A stretch of DNA of 64,000 nucleotides from Frischella japonica. GTDB taxonomy: Bacteria > Pseudomonadota > Gammaproteobacteria > Enterobacterales > Orbaceae. Location of the stretch: the NCBI RefSeq assembly GCF_014489845.1, contig NZ_JABURY010000015.1, positions 62,001-126,000 on the forward strand. The letters are read 5' to 3'. Made by a program: the position numbers and the translations under genes. This document shows positions 53,461 through 63,220 of the stretch, piece after piece; the stretch's first letter is position 1; each line of letters begins with the position of its first letter. Below the pieces are notes generated by a model. That model had not been told where the DNA came from. It ran no database searches and saw only the letters and a list, made by a program, of their open reading frames with translations.

Positions 53461-54231
53461 TTATCGTCGTGCAATCCAACGTTTAATAATTAGTGGCAGT
53501 AAAATACTTATTTTTTCTAATAAGATAGTACCTTGACCTTCTTGATAATGACTACTACTACGACTAGCAAAAATTAAAACGCCAAGATCGCCATATTCAC
53601 CTAGCAATGTCATGGCTATCGAGCCAATGAAATGTTTATCCTGAATCAGGAGAGCTAACTCAGTTGGATTAAGTTGACCTAAATATTGAAAATTAAACTG
53701 CAAATGGCGAACACGTATATAATCAAACTTTTCTGGAGAAATTGCCAAATAATTATAATTGGAAGGAGGAGCAATTTGCCATTTATCATCAAAGAGATAA
53801 AGATATGCATCAATAAGCCCCAGCGATTTTGCCCATTGCGTTAGACGAGTTTGCAAATCTGACATGTCGTTAGCTTGCAACAATTGATTAAACAATGTCA
53901 TTATAGATTCAAATAGTTTTTCATTTAAACTAGCATTTTCCATTAACAGCGTAATTTCTGCTTCAAGCTGTTGGATTTTATTGCGCTGTCGAGCTAGTTG
54001 CCATTCTGGTAAAGAAATAACACCACGCACTGGATGAGGAATAGTCATTGATTCAATCTGTCTAGCATTACGAATAAAAAAATCTGGATTTTGTGATAAA
54101 TACTGACTAACTTGGTCATCATCCAGCAAATAGTTAGCGTGCGCATTTTTTTTATTCGTTTTCTTACGTAAGAATAGTACACGCTGTTTGGCCAAAAAGT
54201 TGCTTTGATTTCGTTTGGGCTTAAAACTCAT
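53461..54231 (-). CDS. DUF484 (GAF-like) protein between dapF and xerC
   Basis: A 256-residue protein of the DUF484 family, which has a GAF-like fold and is found between dapF and xerC in many gammaproteobacteria. It shows an N-terminal helical part with VSQYLSQNPDFFIRN and ISLPEWQLARQRNKI, a coiled-coil stretch (about 90-125), then the GAF-like domain (about 125-255). Function unknown. I chose the ATG at 54231 (SFKPKRNQSN) with AAGAG 7 bases upstream; a longer reading from 54282 would overlap dapF. It starts 22 bases after dapF. Confidence 0.86.
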   Translation of the reverse strand: MSFKPKRNQSNFLAKQRVLFLRKKTNKKNAHANYLLDDDQVSQYLSQNPDFFIRNARQIESMTIPHPVRGVISLPEWQLARQRNKIQQLEAEITLLMENASLNEKLFESIMTLFNQLLQANDMSDLQTRLTQWAKSLGLIDAYLYLFDDKWQIAPPSNYNYLAISPEKFDYIRVRHLQFNFQYLGQLNPTELALLIQDKHFIGSIAMTLLGEYGDLGVLIFASRSSSHYQEGQGTILLEKISILLPLIIKRWIARR

Positions 54232-54253
54232 AATCTTACTCTTATTAAGGACA

Positions 54254-55078
54254 TTATAAGGTAATAAAACCGTCATAAACATGGGTCGCGGTTCCGGTCA
54301 TAAAAAGTGGAGCATTCCCCCCTTTCCATTCAATAAATAACTCACCACCCGGTAAATTTACTTTAACTTTATTATTTAATAATCCCTGATTAATGCCAAT
54401 TGCCACTGCGGCACAAGCTCCAGTACCACAAGCTTGCGTTTCGCCTACCCCTCTTTCAAAAACTCGTAACTTAATATTTTGCCGATTTACAATTTGCATA
54501 AAACCAATATTTGCTCGTTCTGGAAACCGTTCGTGATTTTCTAAAACCGGGCCTAAGGTAGCTACCTGAGCATGATTTACATCAGTAACTTGTATCACAC
54601 AGTGAGGATTTCCCATTGAAGCTACCCCACAAAGAATGGTTTGTTCTTGAGTTCGCATGATATAAGTTTTTTCTTCTTTAATCGCTTTGAAAGGTATTTT
54701 AGATGGTTCAAAAATTGGTGTCCCCATGTTTACCCGAACCGTTTCATCAGGATTAACCGTAAGAATAAGGATGCCTTTTTGTGTGCTAACTTTTAATACA
54801 TTTTTTTTAATTAGGCTCTTTAAACGAACAAACCGAGCGAAACAACGCGCACCATTACCACATTGTTCAACTTCACTACCGTCAGCATTAAAAATACGAT
54901 AATGAAAATCAGTGTCTGGTGTATAAGGTGGCTCTACCAATAACAGTTGATCAAACCCTACCCCCGTATGTCGATTAGCTAAACGTTTAATAGTCTCTGG
55001 TGAAAGATGAACATTTTGCGTAATCCCATCCACTACCATAAAATCATTGCCCAAACCATGCATTTTAGAAAAATTCAT
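54254..55078 (-). CDS. dapF: Diaminopimelate epimerase
   Basis: A 274-residue epimerase, identical in length to E. coli DapF, interconverting LL- and meso-diaminopimelate for lysine and peptidoglycan. The two catalytic cysteines are in EQCGNGARC (near residue 73) and [13 protein letters not shown] (near residue 217). Begins [17 protein letters not shown]. With lysA just upstream it makes a lysine/cell-wall gene pair. Confidence 0.97.
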   Translation of the reverse strand: MNFSKMHGLGNDFMVVDGITQNVHLSPETIKRLANRHTGVGFDQLLLVEPPYTPDTDFHYRIFNADGSEVEQCGNGARCFARFVRLKSLIKKNVLKVSTQKGILILTVNPDETVRVNMGTPIFEPSKIPFKAIKEEKTYIMRTQEQTILCGVASMGNPHCVIQVTDVNHAQVATLGPVLENHERFPERANIGFMQIVNRQNIKLRVFERGVGETQACGTGACAAVAIGINQGLLNNKVKVNLPGGELFIEWKGGNAPLFMTGTATHVYDGFITL

Positions 55079-55327
55079 ACTAAACCTGTTTTACATACTT
55101 ATATACGTATTTATTGCTACTAGATGTAGCACATTATAACAGCGACTCAATCAACTAGCTATTATTGTATGACTTAAACAGATTGTAACATTCGGATGAG
55201 TTTATTTTAGAATAATACTTTGAAAATAAAGAATAAATTATAAAAAAAAGAATGATAACTGCTTTTATTAAGCAACTAACATTCCCTAAAAGACAACAGG
55301 AAACTAATTTATAAAAGAATTTTATAA

Positions 55328-56575
55328 CTAAATAATTTCACCTTGCCACAACATATCATAAGATTCTCGCTGTCTAATTAAGCGATGTCCAAATTGATTA
55401 ACCATGATTTCAGCGGGTTTAGGATGACTGTTATAATTGGATGCCATACTAAAACCATATGCTCCTGCACTACAAATAACTAATAAATCATGCTGCTCTA
55501 CTGCCAGTTGACGATTTCGACCTAACACATCGCTGGATTCACAAATCGGCCCTACAATCTGATAGTCATACATCTGGTCATCAGGGTTTGGTTGCTGAAC
55601 TGGCATAATTTTCATCCATGCTTTATATAATGAAGGTCGAATTAAATCATTCATACCGGCATCAACAATTGCGAAATGATTATTATCCTGATGTTTTGTA
55701 TATTCTACTTTAGTCACTAATAAACCTGCATTAGCGACAATCGAACGACCTGGTTCAAATAACAACTCCACTTCAGGATAATCAGCGAATTTATTTTTTA
55801 AAGCATTGATCAGATCAACAATTTGAGGTGGTATTTCGTCATCATAACAAACACCTAATCCACCACCAAAATCAATATGTTTAATGGTTATACCAATAGA
55901 AATCAATTGATCAAATAATACCCGTATACGTTCCGCACTATCCAGAAAAGGTAGTATTTCAGTTAACTGCGAACCAATATGACAATCGATACCCTCGATG
56001 GCAATATGTGACATTTTTTGCGCTTTTTGATAAATACCAATTGCCAAGCTATAACTAACCCCAAATTTATTATCTCGCAAACCGGTTGAAATGTAAGGAT
56101 GGGTTTTAGCATCGACATCAGGATTAATTCTGAGCGATACAGGTGCTATGATGTTTAATCGTTGAGCTATTGATTGAATACGTTCAAGTTCAGCTTCTGA
56201 TTCAACATTAAAACACTTAATACCGACAGTTAAAGCGCGTTCAATTTCACTAACCGACTTAGCTACCCCTGAAAAGACTACTTTTTTAGGATCCGCACCG
56301 GCTCGTAACACTCGCTCCAATTCGCCTTGTGAGACAATATCAAATCCTGAACCTAATTTAACCAAACAATTCAAAATAGCTAAATTGCTATTAGCTTTGA
56401 TCGCATAACATATTAAATGTTTACGATCAGCTAATGCATTGTCATATTCAAGCCATCGTTCCTTTATATATTCTTCATCATAGACATATAAGGGTGTGCC
56501 ATATAATTTAGCTAAATCTGCTATAGCATTATTTTGCAAAAATAATTGCCCATTTTGATAAGATAAAAAGTCCAT
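55328..56575 (-). CDS. lysA: Diaminopimelate decarboxylase
   Basis: A 415-residue PLP enzyme (fold type III) for the last step of lysine synthesis. PLP lysine in CYAIKANSN (near residue 60), glycine loop VDFGGGLG-like HIDFGGGLGVCYDDE, phosphate loop EPGRSIV, and the catalytic cysteine in GPICESSDVLG. Its ATG overlaps the lptM stop by one base (TAATG). Gap of 249 bases follows before dapF, so dapF may have its own promoter. In E. coli lysA lies elsewhere with lysR; here it is inserted between lptM and dapF. Confidence 0.96.
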   Translation of the reverse strand: MDFLSYQNGQLFLQNNAIADLAKLYGTPLYVYDEEYIKERWLEYDNALADRKHLICYAIKANSNLAILNCLVKLGSGFDIVSQGELERVLRAGADPKKVVFSGVAKSVSEIERALTVGIKCFNVESEAELERIQSIAQRLNIIAPVSLRINPDVDAKTHPYISTGLRDNKFGVSYSLAIGIYQKAQKMSHIAIEGIDCHIGSQLTEILPFLDSAERIRVLFDQLISIGITIKHIDFGGGLGVCYDDEIPPQIVDLINALKNKFADYPEVELLFEPGRSIVANAGLLVTKVEYTKHQDNNHFAIVDAGMNDLIRPSLYKAWMKIMPVQQPNPDDQMYDYQIVGPICESSDVLGRNRQLAVEQHDLLVICSAGAYGFSMASNYNSHPKPAEIMVNQFGHRLIRQRESYDMLWQGEII

Positions 56576-56706
56576 TAGACCACCCGATTAGAAATAGAAT
56601 TAGCGTTAATATGTGTAGTATGACTATCGGGGGAATGCAATGGACCTTTAAAACCACAAGCAGTTAGTAAACAACTTATGAACAAAACGGTAGCAAAAAT
56701 TCTCAT
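56575..56706 (-). CDS. lptM: Small outer-membrane lipoprotein LptM (YifL)
   Basis: A 43-residue lipoprotein: signal MRIFATVLFISCLLTAC with lipobox LTAC (Cys17), then GFKGPLH, the hallmark CG-KGPL segment of LptM. In E. coli LptM (67 residues) binds the LPS translocon LptDE and helps LptD disulphide oxidation; this copy is cut short after the conserved start. It has a purine-rich AAGAAGAAA ribosome site and overlaps the lysA start by one base, so it is the first gene of this cluster. Confidence 0.9.
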   Translation of the reverse strand: MRIFATVLFISCLLTACGFKGPLHSPDSHTTHINANSISNRVV

Positions 56707-57430
56707 AATAATTTCTTCTTATAAATATGGTAACTTTTTAATAAACGTTATATTAATAAGTGACTAATCAGTCAAAAATATGCTGGCTATTCTATAAAAT
56801 TCATGCTGAATAAGCTACGGCAATATTATATTTTGATAAAAAATTAATAACGAAGAATTAATAATTAATTTATATTATAGTTGTATATATTCTATTGATT
56901 TATAAAATTTTAATCTAATTGTTAAATCTAACTAACTTTTGATTTATCAATATTTAGCTTAATCTAAGCAAAAACAGCTCATCTTGCTTCCCTTAATTTG
57001 CAGAGCAACGAGCATATTGTAATTTTAAAAAGGAAATATTAACTACAAACTTCTATTGATACGTTGTATAAGATAAACTATATGATACTCAAATTTTAAT
57101 CACCATATAAGAATTATTGGATAATTGAAACCACCCTTTTATTATGCCTATAATTTGCACAAATTCAGAATAATAACGAATAGAGGAACAAATTTTTAGC
57201 ACAATTGTAATAAACAATTAATCACTTTGTGTAGCCAATAATGATATTGACTACATCAAAACCTCGGTAATAACATGATGCAAGTATTTATTATAACTGC
57301 TCAAGTTTAACATTTTGCCAGTTTAGGTTTTTATTATTTATAAAAAGTTAATCTTTTACCCTGACATAATTTAATTGCTGTTAAATTTTAAGCCCTATTA
57401 CTTTCGTTATTCAACTGTATTCATAACATA
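56707..57430. other. Gene-free AT-rich stretch between lptM and the TpsB gene
   Basis: 724 bases with no credible gene, RNA or hairpin. It must contain the lptM promoter and the 3' flank of the TpsB gene. I looked for a lysine riboswitch ahead of lptM-lysA and did not find one. Confidence 0.5.
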
Positions 57431-59134
57431 TCAGTAGGTCCAATTAAAATTAAAACCAAAATTAATATCATCCGTTTCAAACTTTTTAGGCTTATGAATA
57501 GGCGCAGCAGCAAAAATATCGTAATCTATACCAAATTTTTCACCACGTAAACCGATAGTGCTACCGATTAAACGTTTACCTAGTAAATATTGAGAACTTG
57601 CGCCTGACACTTCTCCAGCATCTAAACCGAAATACAACATTTGATTATACGGTGTATACCACGACAATTCGTTACGTACAAACCATCCATTATCTGCACT
57701 TAAGATCTGTTCACCATCAAATCCGCGCACAGTCCAGCGGCTACCAATTGAGAATCGATCCTGTGGCGTTAATTTATTACCGCGAGTCATCTGTCCTTGA
57801 TATTGCAGGAGGTAAAAATAATGTTGCTCAGCATAACTAAATGGTACCTGTAAAGATAGGTTTAATTGAATTATGTCTGTTAAGGCACTTCCTGTATTTG
57901 AATATTCTTCGGGTGCTACATCAGCACCAAACCAACGTACACCTTTTTGATAAGTGGCGCCAATGTCTAATACAGTACGATCAAAATAGTGGCGGTGCTG
58001 CACCCCTAATCGCCAGTTGGTGGTATTACGGCGTTGAACTTCTATTTCGGTATCATCCACATAATTGTGCGAATTTCTTAAATTAATACCATAACTAATG
58101 GTTGTTTTTTGCGTTTCATTACGGTGAATGACTCGACTGAGTTGTGCATTGAAATATTTACTGCGCCCACGGTATTCATATTTGACAATGTCGGCAATAG
58201 TCTGATGATAGGTATTACCGCTCCATGATGCACTAAGTTGCCAGTAACCAAACGGAACGGTATACGAAAACAGATAGTTTTTTGATCCGTATGCACTTTT
58301 GCCATTAATATCATGGCCACCACTGATGTAAAACGTATCACTTAGTGCTAGTGGATTATCTAAATATAACGTCAGACTTCCTTGATAACGTCCCGTTTCT
58401 TTACTACCTGAATCATCTAATGAAACCCCAATCCGCCAATATTTGCTCTGATTACGTGTGATAATAATATCACTCTCGCCAGGCTTATTTCCAGGTACTA
58501 GCTGCATTTTTGCACTGCTTGTCGGCACCCGTTGTAGATTTTCTAACCCTTGCTCAATATCCCGCAGATTAAGTAGTTTGCCTTCCTTTATTGGCATAGC
58601 ACTATTCAAATTTGCATAAGTATCACTTTCAGGTCTATACAAAAATCGGCGTACTGTTCCTTTGACCAATAATAACGATAATGTACCACGGGTTAAATCT
58701 TGCTCTGGCGCCACCACTCGAGTAGTAATATAACCATAACTGATTAAGCGATTTTGCAGAGCCGTCATTAGCAAATTAATTCCTTGACCACCTAAACATC
58801 GTCCTTCAGCCTGATGTGATAAGCCACTAAGTGGTATGGTAAACGGCAAATCTTCGCGCCCTAACAGTTCTACCTGCTGTATATTAAAACAAATGGATTC
58901 TTGTGGAAAATTTAGCAAATCACCTGAAGCTACCGGTGCCATTAAACGTACTGATGGTGATTGCGGTGTTAAGATATTTTCTAATGCTTTTTGTCGTTCT
59001 TGTTGATAAATCAACTGCTGATTACTAATTTCACTTTCTTTAGATGATGGCTCAACAATAGCTAACACATTATCAGTTATTGCGCAACATACCAACACCG
59101 CCAACCATTTATATCGACTCATCCTGATTTTCAT
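57431..59134 (-). CDS. Two-partner secretion outer-membrane transporter (ShlB/FhaC/CdiB family)
   Basis: A 567-residue TpsB protein. Signal peptide about residues 1-25 (MKIRMSRYKWLAVLVCC, cleavage near VLA). Two POTRA-like domains (about 75-230; INLLMTALQNRLISYGYITTRVVAP is typical), then a 16-strand barrel to the C-terminal WTY. The barrel-lid signature VRGFDGEQ lies near residue 480. Such proteins export a large partner TpsA (haemolysin, adhesin or CdiA toxin). No TpsA gene is next to it in this window. I chose ATG at 59134; ATG at 59122 would also give a signal peptide. Confidence 0.9.
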   Translation of the reverse strand: MKIRMSRYKWLAVLVCCAITDNVLAIVEPSSKESEISNQQLIYQQERQKALENILTPQSPSVRLMAPVASGDLLNFPQESICFNIQQVELLGREDLPFTIPLSGLSHQAEGRCLGGQGINLLMTALQNRLISYGYITTRVVAPEQDLTRGTLSLLLVKGTVRRFLYRPESDTYANLNSAMPIKEGKLLNLRDIEQGLENLQRVPTSSAKMQLVPGNKPGESDIIITRNQSKYWRIGVSLDDSGSKETGRYQGSLTLYLDNPLALSDTFYISGGHDINGKSAYGSKNYLFSYTVPFGYWQLSASWSGNTYHQTIADIVKYEYRGRSKYFNAQLSRVIHRNETQKTTISYGINLRNSHNYVDDTEIEVQRRNTTNWRLGVQHRHYFDRTVLDIGATYQKGVRWFGADVAPEEYSNTGSALTDIIQLNLSLQVPFSYAEQHYFYLLQYQGQMTRGNKLTPQDRFSIGSRWTVRGFDGEQILSADNGWFVRNELSWYTPYNQMLYFGLDAGEVSGASSQYLLGKRLIGSTIGLRGEKFGIDYDIFAAAPIHKPKKFETDDINFGFNFNWTY

Positions 59135-59880
59135 AATATACACTGTAAGATAATGATTAAATGAAGAAAACGTAATGTCGCCCAAGTCTACCTGAAAAAA
59201 ATATTTTAAAAAGAGAAATTATCGTTGATTATTTTTAACTTTTTTATTTATATTATTAAGTTATTGTTTTTATATAAATTTGATAATCTGTTCTGGATAT
59301 GATATAAAAATAATAAATATCAATGAGATAATTATAATGATAACTAATTATGGCAAACAATACCTAATTTCATAGATTTAATACAGGTTAATTATACAGT
59401 CACTAAATATCCCGCCTCTTAATCATTATATCAAGTTGATCTATATCATGACTGAAATGAATTTAATAGAATTATTATGTATCATTAATTTGTTTGAATA
59501 TCAGAAAAAGCGATGAACTTAGCATATTGAAAATTAAGTGTTGAATAAATATCTTTAGCTTTGCTCTAAGCATAAGATTGAATGATCTATTTATAAGTGT
59601 TGATCATGTTTATTGACATATTTCATACCAATATAGTTAGATTAAGCCTCTGCTATGTTTTCCATCAATTATAATATATTAACATTGTCGGTTGATTATC
59701 TTCTATTAAATATACTTTATTTATATAACCAACAATAATATGGGTTTAATATTACAAAATTTCTATTATTTGATTTGGCTGTAACATTATTCATAAATGG
59801 CAATTTTTTATATATTTTTATTAATCTTGAATGGTCAATTTTTGTGATCAGTATTTTTGAAAAAAACCACTTTATAGTAA
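59135..59880. other. Gene-free AT-rich stretch between the TpsB gene and ruvB
   Basis: 746 bases with no credible gene. It holds the promoter region of the TpsB gene and the 3' flank of ruvB. A Fur-box-like sequence lies at 59327-59345. I see no remnant of a TpsA gene. Confidence 0.5.
59327..59345. promoter_or_regulatory. Fur-box-like sequence upstream of the TpsB gene
   Basis: GATAATTATAATGATAACT matches the 19-base Fur consensus at about 14-15 positions, 193 bases upstream of the TpsB start. Iron control of TpsB haemolysin systems is known, which makes it worth a check, but such matches arise by chance in DNA this AT-rich. Confidence 0.3.
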
Positions 59881-60891
59881 TTATTTTTTATCCTCAAAAA
59901 TAATGCCAAAATGTCGATAAGCATGTTGAGTAGCCATCCGCCCTCGAGGTGTACGTTGAATATAACCTTGTTGAATCAAAAAAGGTTCTAAAACATCTTC
60001 AATAGTTTCGCGCTCCTCACCGATTGCTGCAGCTAAATTATCTAAACCTACTGGACCTCCCATAAATTTTTCAATAATCGTCAGCAATAGTTTACGATCC
60101 ATAAAGTCAAAACCTTCGATATCAACGTCCAACATATCTAAAGCTCGCGTGGCAATTTCTGAATCGACAATACCATTTGATTTTACATCGGCAAAATCAC
60201 GGACACGCCTTAATAATCGATTAGCGATACGCGGCGTACCTCTGGAACGTTTAGCGATATGATGTGCTCCTTCAGCAGACAAATCCATACCTAGAAATTT
60301 GGCACTGCGGCTAACGATATACTCTAAATCGGCAACTTGATAGAATTCCAATCGTTGTACAATACCAAAGCGATCACGCAATGGTGATGTTAATGATCCA
60401 GCTCGCGTTGTAGCACCAATTAAGGTAAAAGGTGGTAAATCGATTTTTATAGAGCGTGCGGCAGGACCTTCTCCAATCATAATGTCAAGCTGATAATCTT
60501 CCATTGCAGGGTATAGAATCTCCTCCACTACTGGCGATAAACGATGAATTTCGTCAATAAATAGCACATCATGAGGTTCTAGATTGGTTAACATGGCGGC
60601 TAAATCCCCCGCTTTTTCCAGTACCGGGCCCGATGTCGTACGTAAATTAACATTGAGTTCATTTGCGACAATGTTGGCTAGTGTCGTTTTACCTAATCCT
60701 GGTGGTCCGAAAATCAATAAATGATCCAAAGCATCACCACGATGCTTAGCTGCTTGTATAAAGATTTTCATTTGTTCACGAACATGAGGTTGACCAATGT
60801 ACTCATCTAAATATTTTGGGCGAATAGCACGATCTAACGTATCGTCTTCTTTTTGACCTGTGGGTGATATTAAGCGATCTGCCTCAATCAT
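59881..60891 (-). CDS. ruvB: Holliday junction helicase RuvB
   Basis: A 336-residue AAA+ motor, identical in length to E. coli RuvB, driving branch migration with RuvA. Walker [12 protein letters not shown], Walker [11 protein letters not shown], sensor 1 [18 protein letters not shown] with the arginine finger in LRDRFG, and the C-terminal winged helix ending in [17 protein letters not shown]. Starts 47 bases after the ruvA stop. Confidence 0.98.
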   Translation of the reverse strand: MIEADRLISPTGQKEDDTLDRAIRPKYLDEYIGQPHVREQMKIFIQAAKHRGDALDHLLIFGPPGLGKTTLANIVANELNVNLRTTSGPVLEKAGDLAAMLTNLEPHDVLFIDEIHRLSPVVEEILYPAMEDYQLDIMIGEGPAARSIKIDLPPFTLIGATTRAGSLTSPLRDRFGIVQRLEFYQVADLEYIVSRSAKFLGMDLSAEGAHHIAKRSRGTPRIANRLLRRVRDFADVKSNGIVDSEIATRALDMLDVDIEGFDFMDRKLLLTIIEKFMGGPVGLDNLAAAIGEERETIEDVLEPFLIQQGYIQRTPRGRMATQHAYRHFGIIFEDKK

Positions 60892-60938
60892 AACTTATAC
60901 TCTTATCCCTTATTGGCTATGCTAAATTTAGCGATCTA

Positions 60939-61559
60939 TTATAACGCTGATTTAAGTGCTTCTTTAATTAAAGTTTCACAATTCATATCTGGCTTTAACA
61001 CTCTGTTGATAATTTTGCTCGCTTCCTGAGGTTTATAACCCAGTGTTATTAATGCTGAGATTGCTTCGTTTTCTACTTGATTTTGCAGAGTGCTATCTGA
61101 AATCGTATGATTAACAGTATTATGTTCCTGAACATAATTGAGCAATTCTGAGTCAAATCGTTTTAATCGATCTTTCATTTCAACAATTAAGCGCTCGGCT
61201 GTTTTAGTACCTACGCCAGGCAATTTAACTAATGTTTTAATTTCACCTTGTTCCACTGCTGCAACAAACTGCGAAGCTGACATACCCGATAAAATAGCCA
61301 ATGCTAATTTTGGACCAACGCCATTGACTTTAATGAGTTCACGAAACAGTGCGCGTTCTCGTTGATTATTAAAACCATATAGTAACTGAGCATCTTCGCG
61401 CACAACAAAATGAGTTAATATAATCGCTTCTTGCCCATTATCGGGTAACTCATAAAAACACGTCATTGGCATCGAGACTTCATAACCTACACCATTAACT
61501 TCAATCAAAACTTCCGGCGGTTGTTTATCAATAATAATCCCACGCAAGCGACCAATCAT
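60939..61559 (-). CDS. ruvA: Holliday junction DNA-binding protein RuvA
   Basis: A 206-residue RuvA (E. coli 203). It begins [13 protein letters not shown] at the ATG at 61559, which has AGGG 7 bases upstream; an ATG at 61574 adds five residues and lacks a good site. Domain I OB fold (1-65), two helix-hairpin-helix motifs in domain II ([12 protein letters not shown] and [14 protein letters not shown]) and a C-terminal domain (about 155-206) that binds RuvB are all recognisable. Confidence 0.97.
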   Translation of the reverse strand: MIGRLRGIIIDKQPPEVLIEVNGVGYEVSMPMTCFYELPDNGQEAIILTHFVVREDAQLLYGFNNQRERALFRELIKVNGVGPKLALAILSGMSASQFVAAVEQGEIKTLVKLPGVGTKTAERLIVEMKDRLKRFDSELLNYVQEHNTVNHTISDSTLQNQVENEAISALITLGYKPQEASKIINRVLKPDMNCETLIKEALKSAL

Positions 61560-61726
61560 TTCAATCCCTATCATTCAGTAAAATTTTTTAGCAGTTTAAC
61601 CTATGTCATAGAAAGAATAAAGTAGAAACTGTATAAATAAACAGCCTTAGTTAAATATCTAAAATTATTGATTCTAACTGACAGGCAATTAGCTAAGCAA
61701 TTTAGCCAGCAAGAGTAGATTGATTG

Positions 61727-62209
61727 TTATTTTTTAATTAAAGTATAGATCATATGAGCATGCGTAATTGCAATAGCAAGCGCATCAGCAGCATCAGCTT
61801 GTGGAGAGGCAGGCAATTTTAACAACATTTTCACCATATGCTGTACTTGCTTTTTATCAGCAGCTCCCGTACCGACAACAGATTGTTTGACTAATCTTGC
61901 CGCATACTCATATACGGGTAATTCATGATTAACAGCGGCTACAATAGCCGAACCACGTGCTTGACCAAGTTTCAACGCTGAATCAGCATTTTTAGCCATA
62001 AAGACTTGTTCTATGGCAAAATAATCAGGTTGAAATTGTAAAATAATTTCACTCACGCCAGCATAAATACGTTTTAAGCGAGTGGGTAGATCATCAACAG
62101 CAGTTTTGATACAACCGCTGCCGAGATAATTAATTTGACGTCCAACCTGACGAATTACCCCGTAACCCGTCAATCTGGAACCAGGATCTATGCCTAAGAT
62201 GATAGACAT
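61727..62209 (-). CDS. ruvC: Holliday junction resolvase RuvC
   Basis: A 160-residue resolvase (E. coli 173). Catalytic acidic residues: Asp7 in [13 protein letters not shown], Glu in FAIEQVF (near residue 66), and the paired aspartates in [14 protein letters not shown] (near residue 138-141). It overlaps the yebC stop by one base. A gap of 167 bases separates it from ruvA. Confidence 0.97.
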   Translation of the reverse strand: MSIILGIDPGSRLTGYGVIRQVGRQINYLGSGCIKTAVDDLPTRLKRIYAGVSEIILQFQPDYFAIEQVFMAKNADSALKLGQARGSAIVAAVNHELPVYEYAARLVKQSVVGTGAADKKQVQHMVKMLLKLPASPQADAADALAIAITHAHMIYTLIKK

Positions 62210-62952
62210 TATAACGTCGCTGCAACCTCATCAGAAACTTCACCATTATGGTAAACTTCTTGTACATCGTCACAGTCTTCGAGCATATCTATCAAACGTA
62301 ATAGCTTAGGTGCTGATTCAACATCTAAATCAACTTTTGTTGCTGGAATCATTGATACTTCTGCCGCTTCAGATACTAAACCAGCGGCATCTAGAGCATC
62401 TTTAACTTCACCAAAAGATTCTGGCGAGGTAAAAACATCAATTGCACCATCATCATAAGTTACCACATCGTCAGCTCCAGCTTCTAATGCAGCATCCATG
62501 ACTTTATCTTCATCTGTACCGGTAGGATAAGAAATAACACCTTTTTTAGTGAACAAATAAGATACTGAACCATCAGTACCTAAGTTACCACCAGTTTTCG
62601 TAAAAGCATGACGAACTTCAGAAACAGTACGATTACGATTATCGCTTAAGCATTCAACCATAACTGCTGTGCCAGCTGGACCGTATCCTTCATAAATGAT
62701 AGTTTCCATATTGCTATCATCTTCTCCACCAACACCTCGAGCAATAGCTCGATTCATCGTATCACGCGTCATATTATTAGACAATGCTTTATCCATTGCT
62801 GCACGTAAACGCGGGTTTGCTGCTGGATCACCACCACCAATTTTTGCAGCGGTAACCAGTTCACGAATAATTTTAGTAAAAATTTTACCACGTTTGGCAT
62901 CCTGTGCCGCTTTACGGTGTTTGGTATTAGCCCACTTACTGTGACCTGCCAT
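62209..62952 (-). CDS. yebC: YebC/PmpR family DNA-binding regulator
   Basis: A 247-residue protein (E. coli YebC 246), very well conserved: [51 protein letters not shown] and the acidic C-terminal domain ([10 protein letters not shown]). YebC proteins bind DNA and, from work in several bacteria, help translation of proline-rich stretches. The start ATG is the usual beginning. It heads the yebC-ruvC pair. Upstream there is a 268-base gap to agp. Confidence 0.96.
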   Translation of the reverse strand: MAGHSKWANTKHRKAAQDAKRGKIFTKIIRELVTAAKIGGGDPAANPRLRAAMDKALSNNMTRDTMNRAIARGVGGEDDSNMETIIYEGYGPAGTAVMVECLSDNRNRTVSEVRHAFTKTGGNLGTDGSVSYLFTKKGVISYPTGTDEDKVMDAALEAGADDVVTYDDGAIDVFTSPESFGEVKDALDAAGLVSEAAEVSMIPATKVDLDVESAPKLLRLIDMLEDCDDVQEVYHNGEVSDEVAATL

Positions 62953-63220
62953 AAAAATTCTCCAAAAGTAATTTGCTCTTTCAAAAATTGCCGCATTTTA
63001 GCATATTTTTTCGATAAATTCATATCTGTTTCTTACAATTAGTATCTGAAGAATCTGCTTTTGAAAAGCTTAGTATTAATTGTGATATCAACCAATAAAG
63101 CGAAATATAAACATTGTCTAACTGAATTTGTTATTAAATTTAACATCAAAAATATGTTTAAAATTAATTCAATTTAAACACTGTTAAACTTAGTCCATTA
63201 AATCAACAGCATGAATATCA

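Noticed and set aside
56707-57430. Lysine riboswitch upstream of lptM-lysA
   Set aside because: No conserved lysine-riboswitch core segments were seen on the relevant strand.
57841-58341. Open frames on both strands inside the TpsB gene
   Set aside because: They overlap a strongly supported coding sequence and have no recognisable product or ribosome site.
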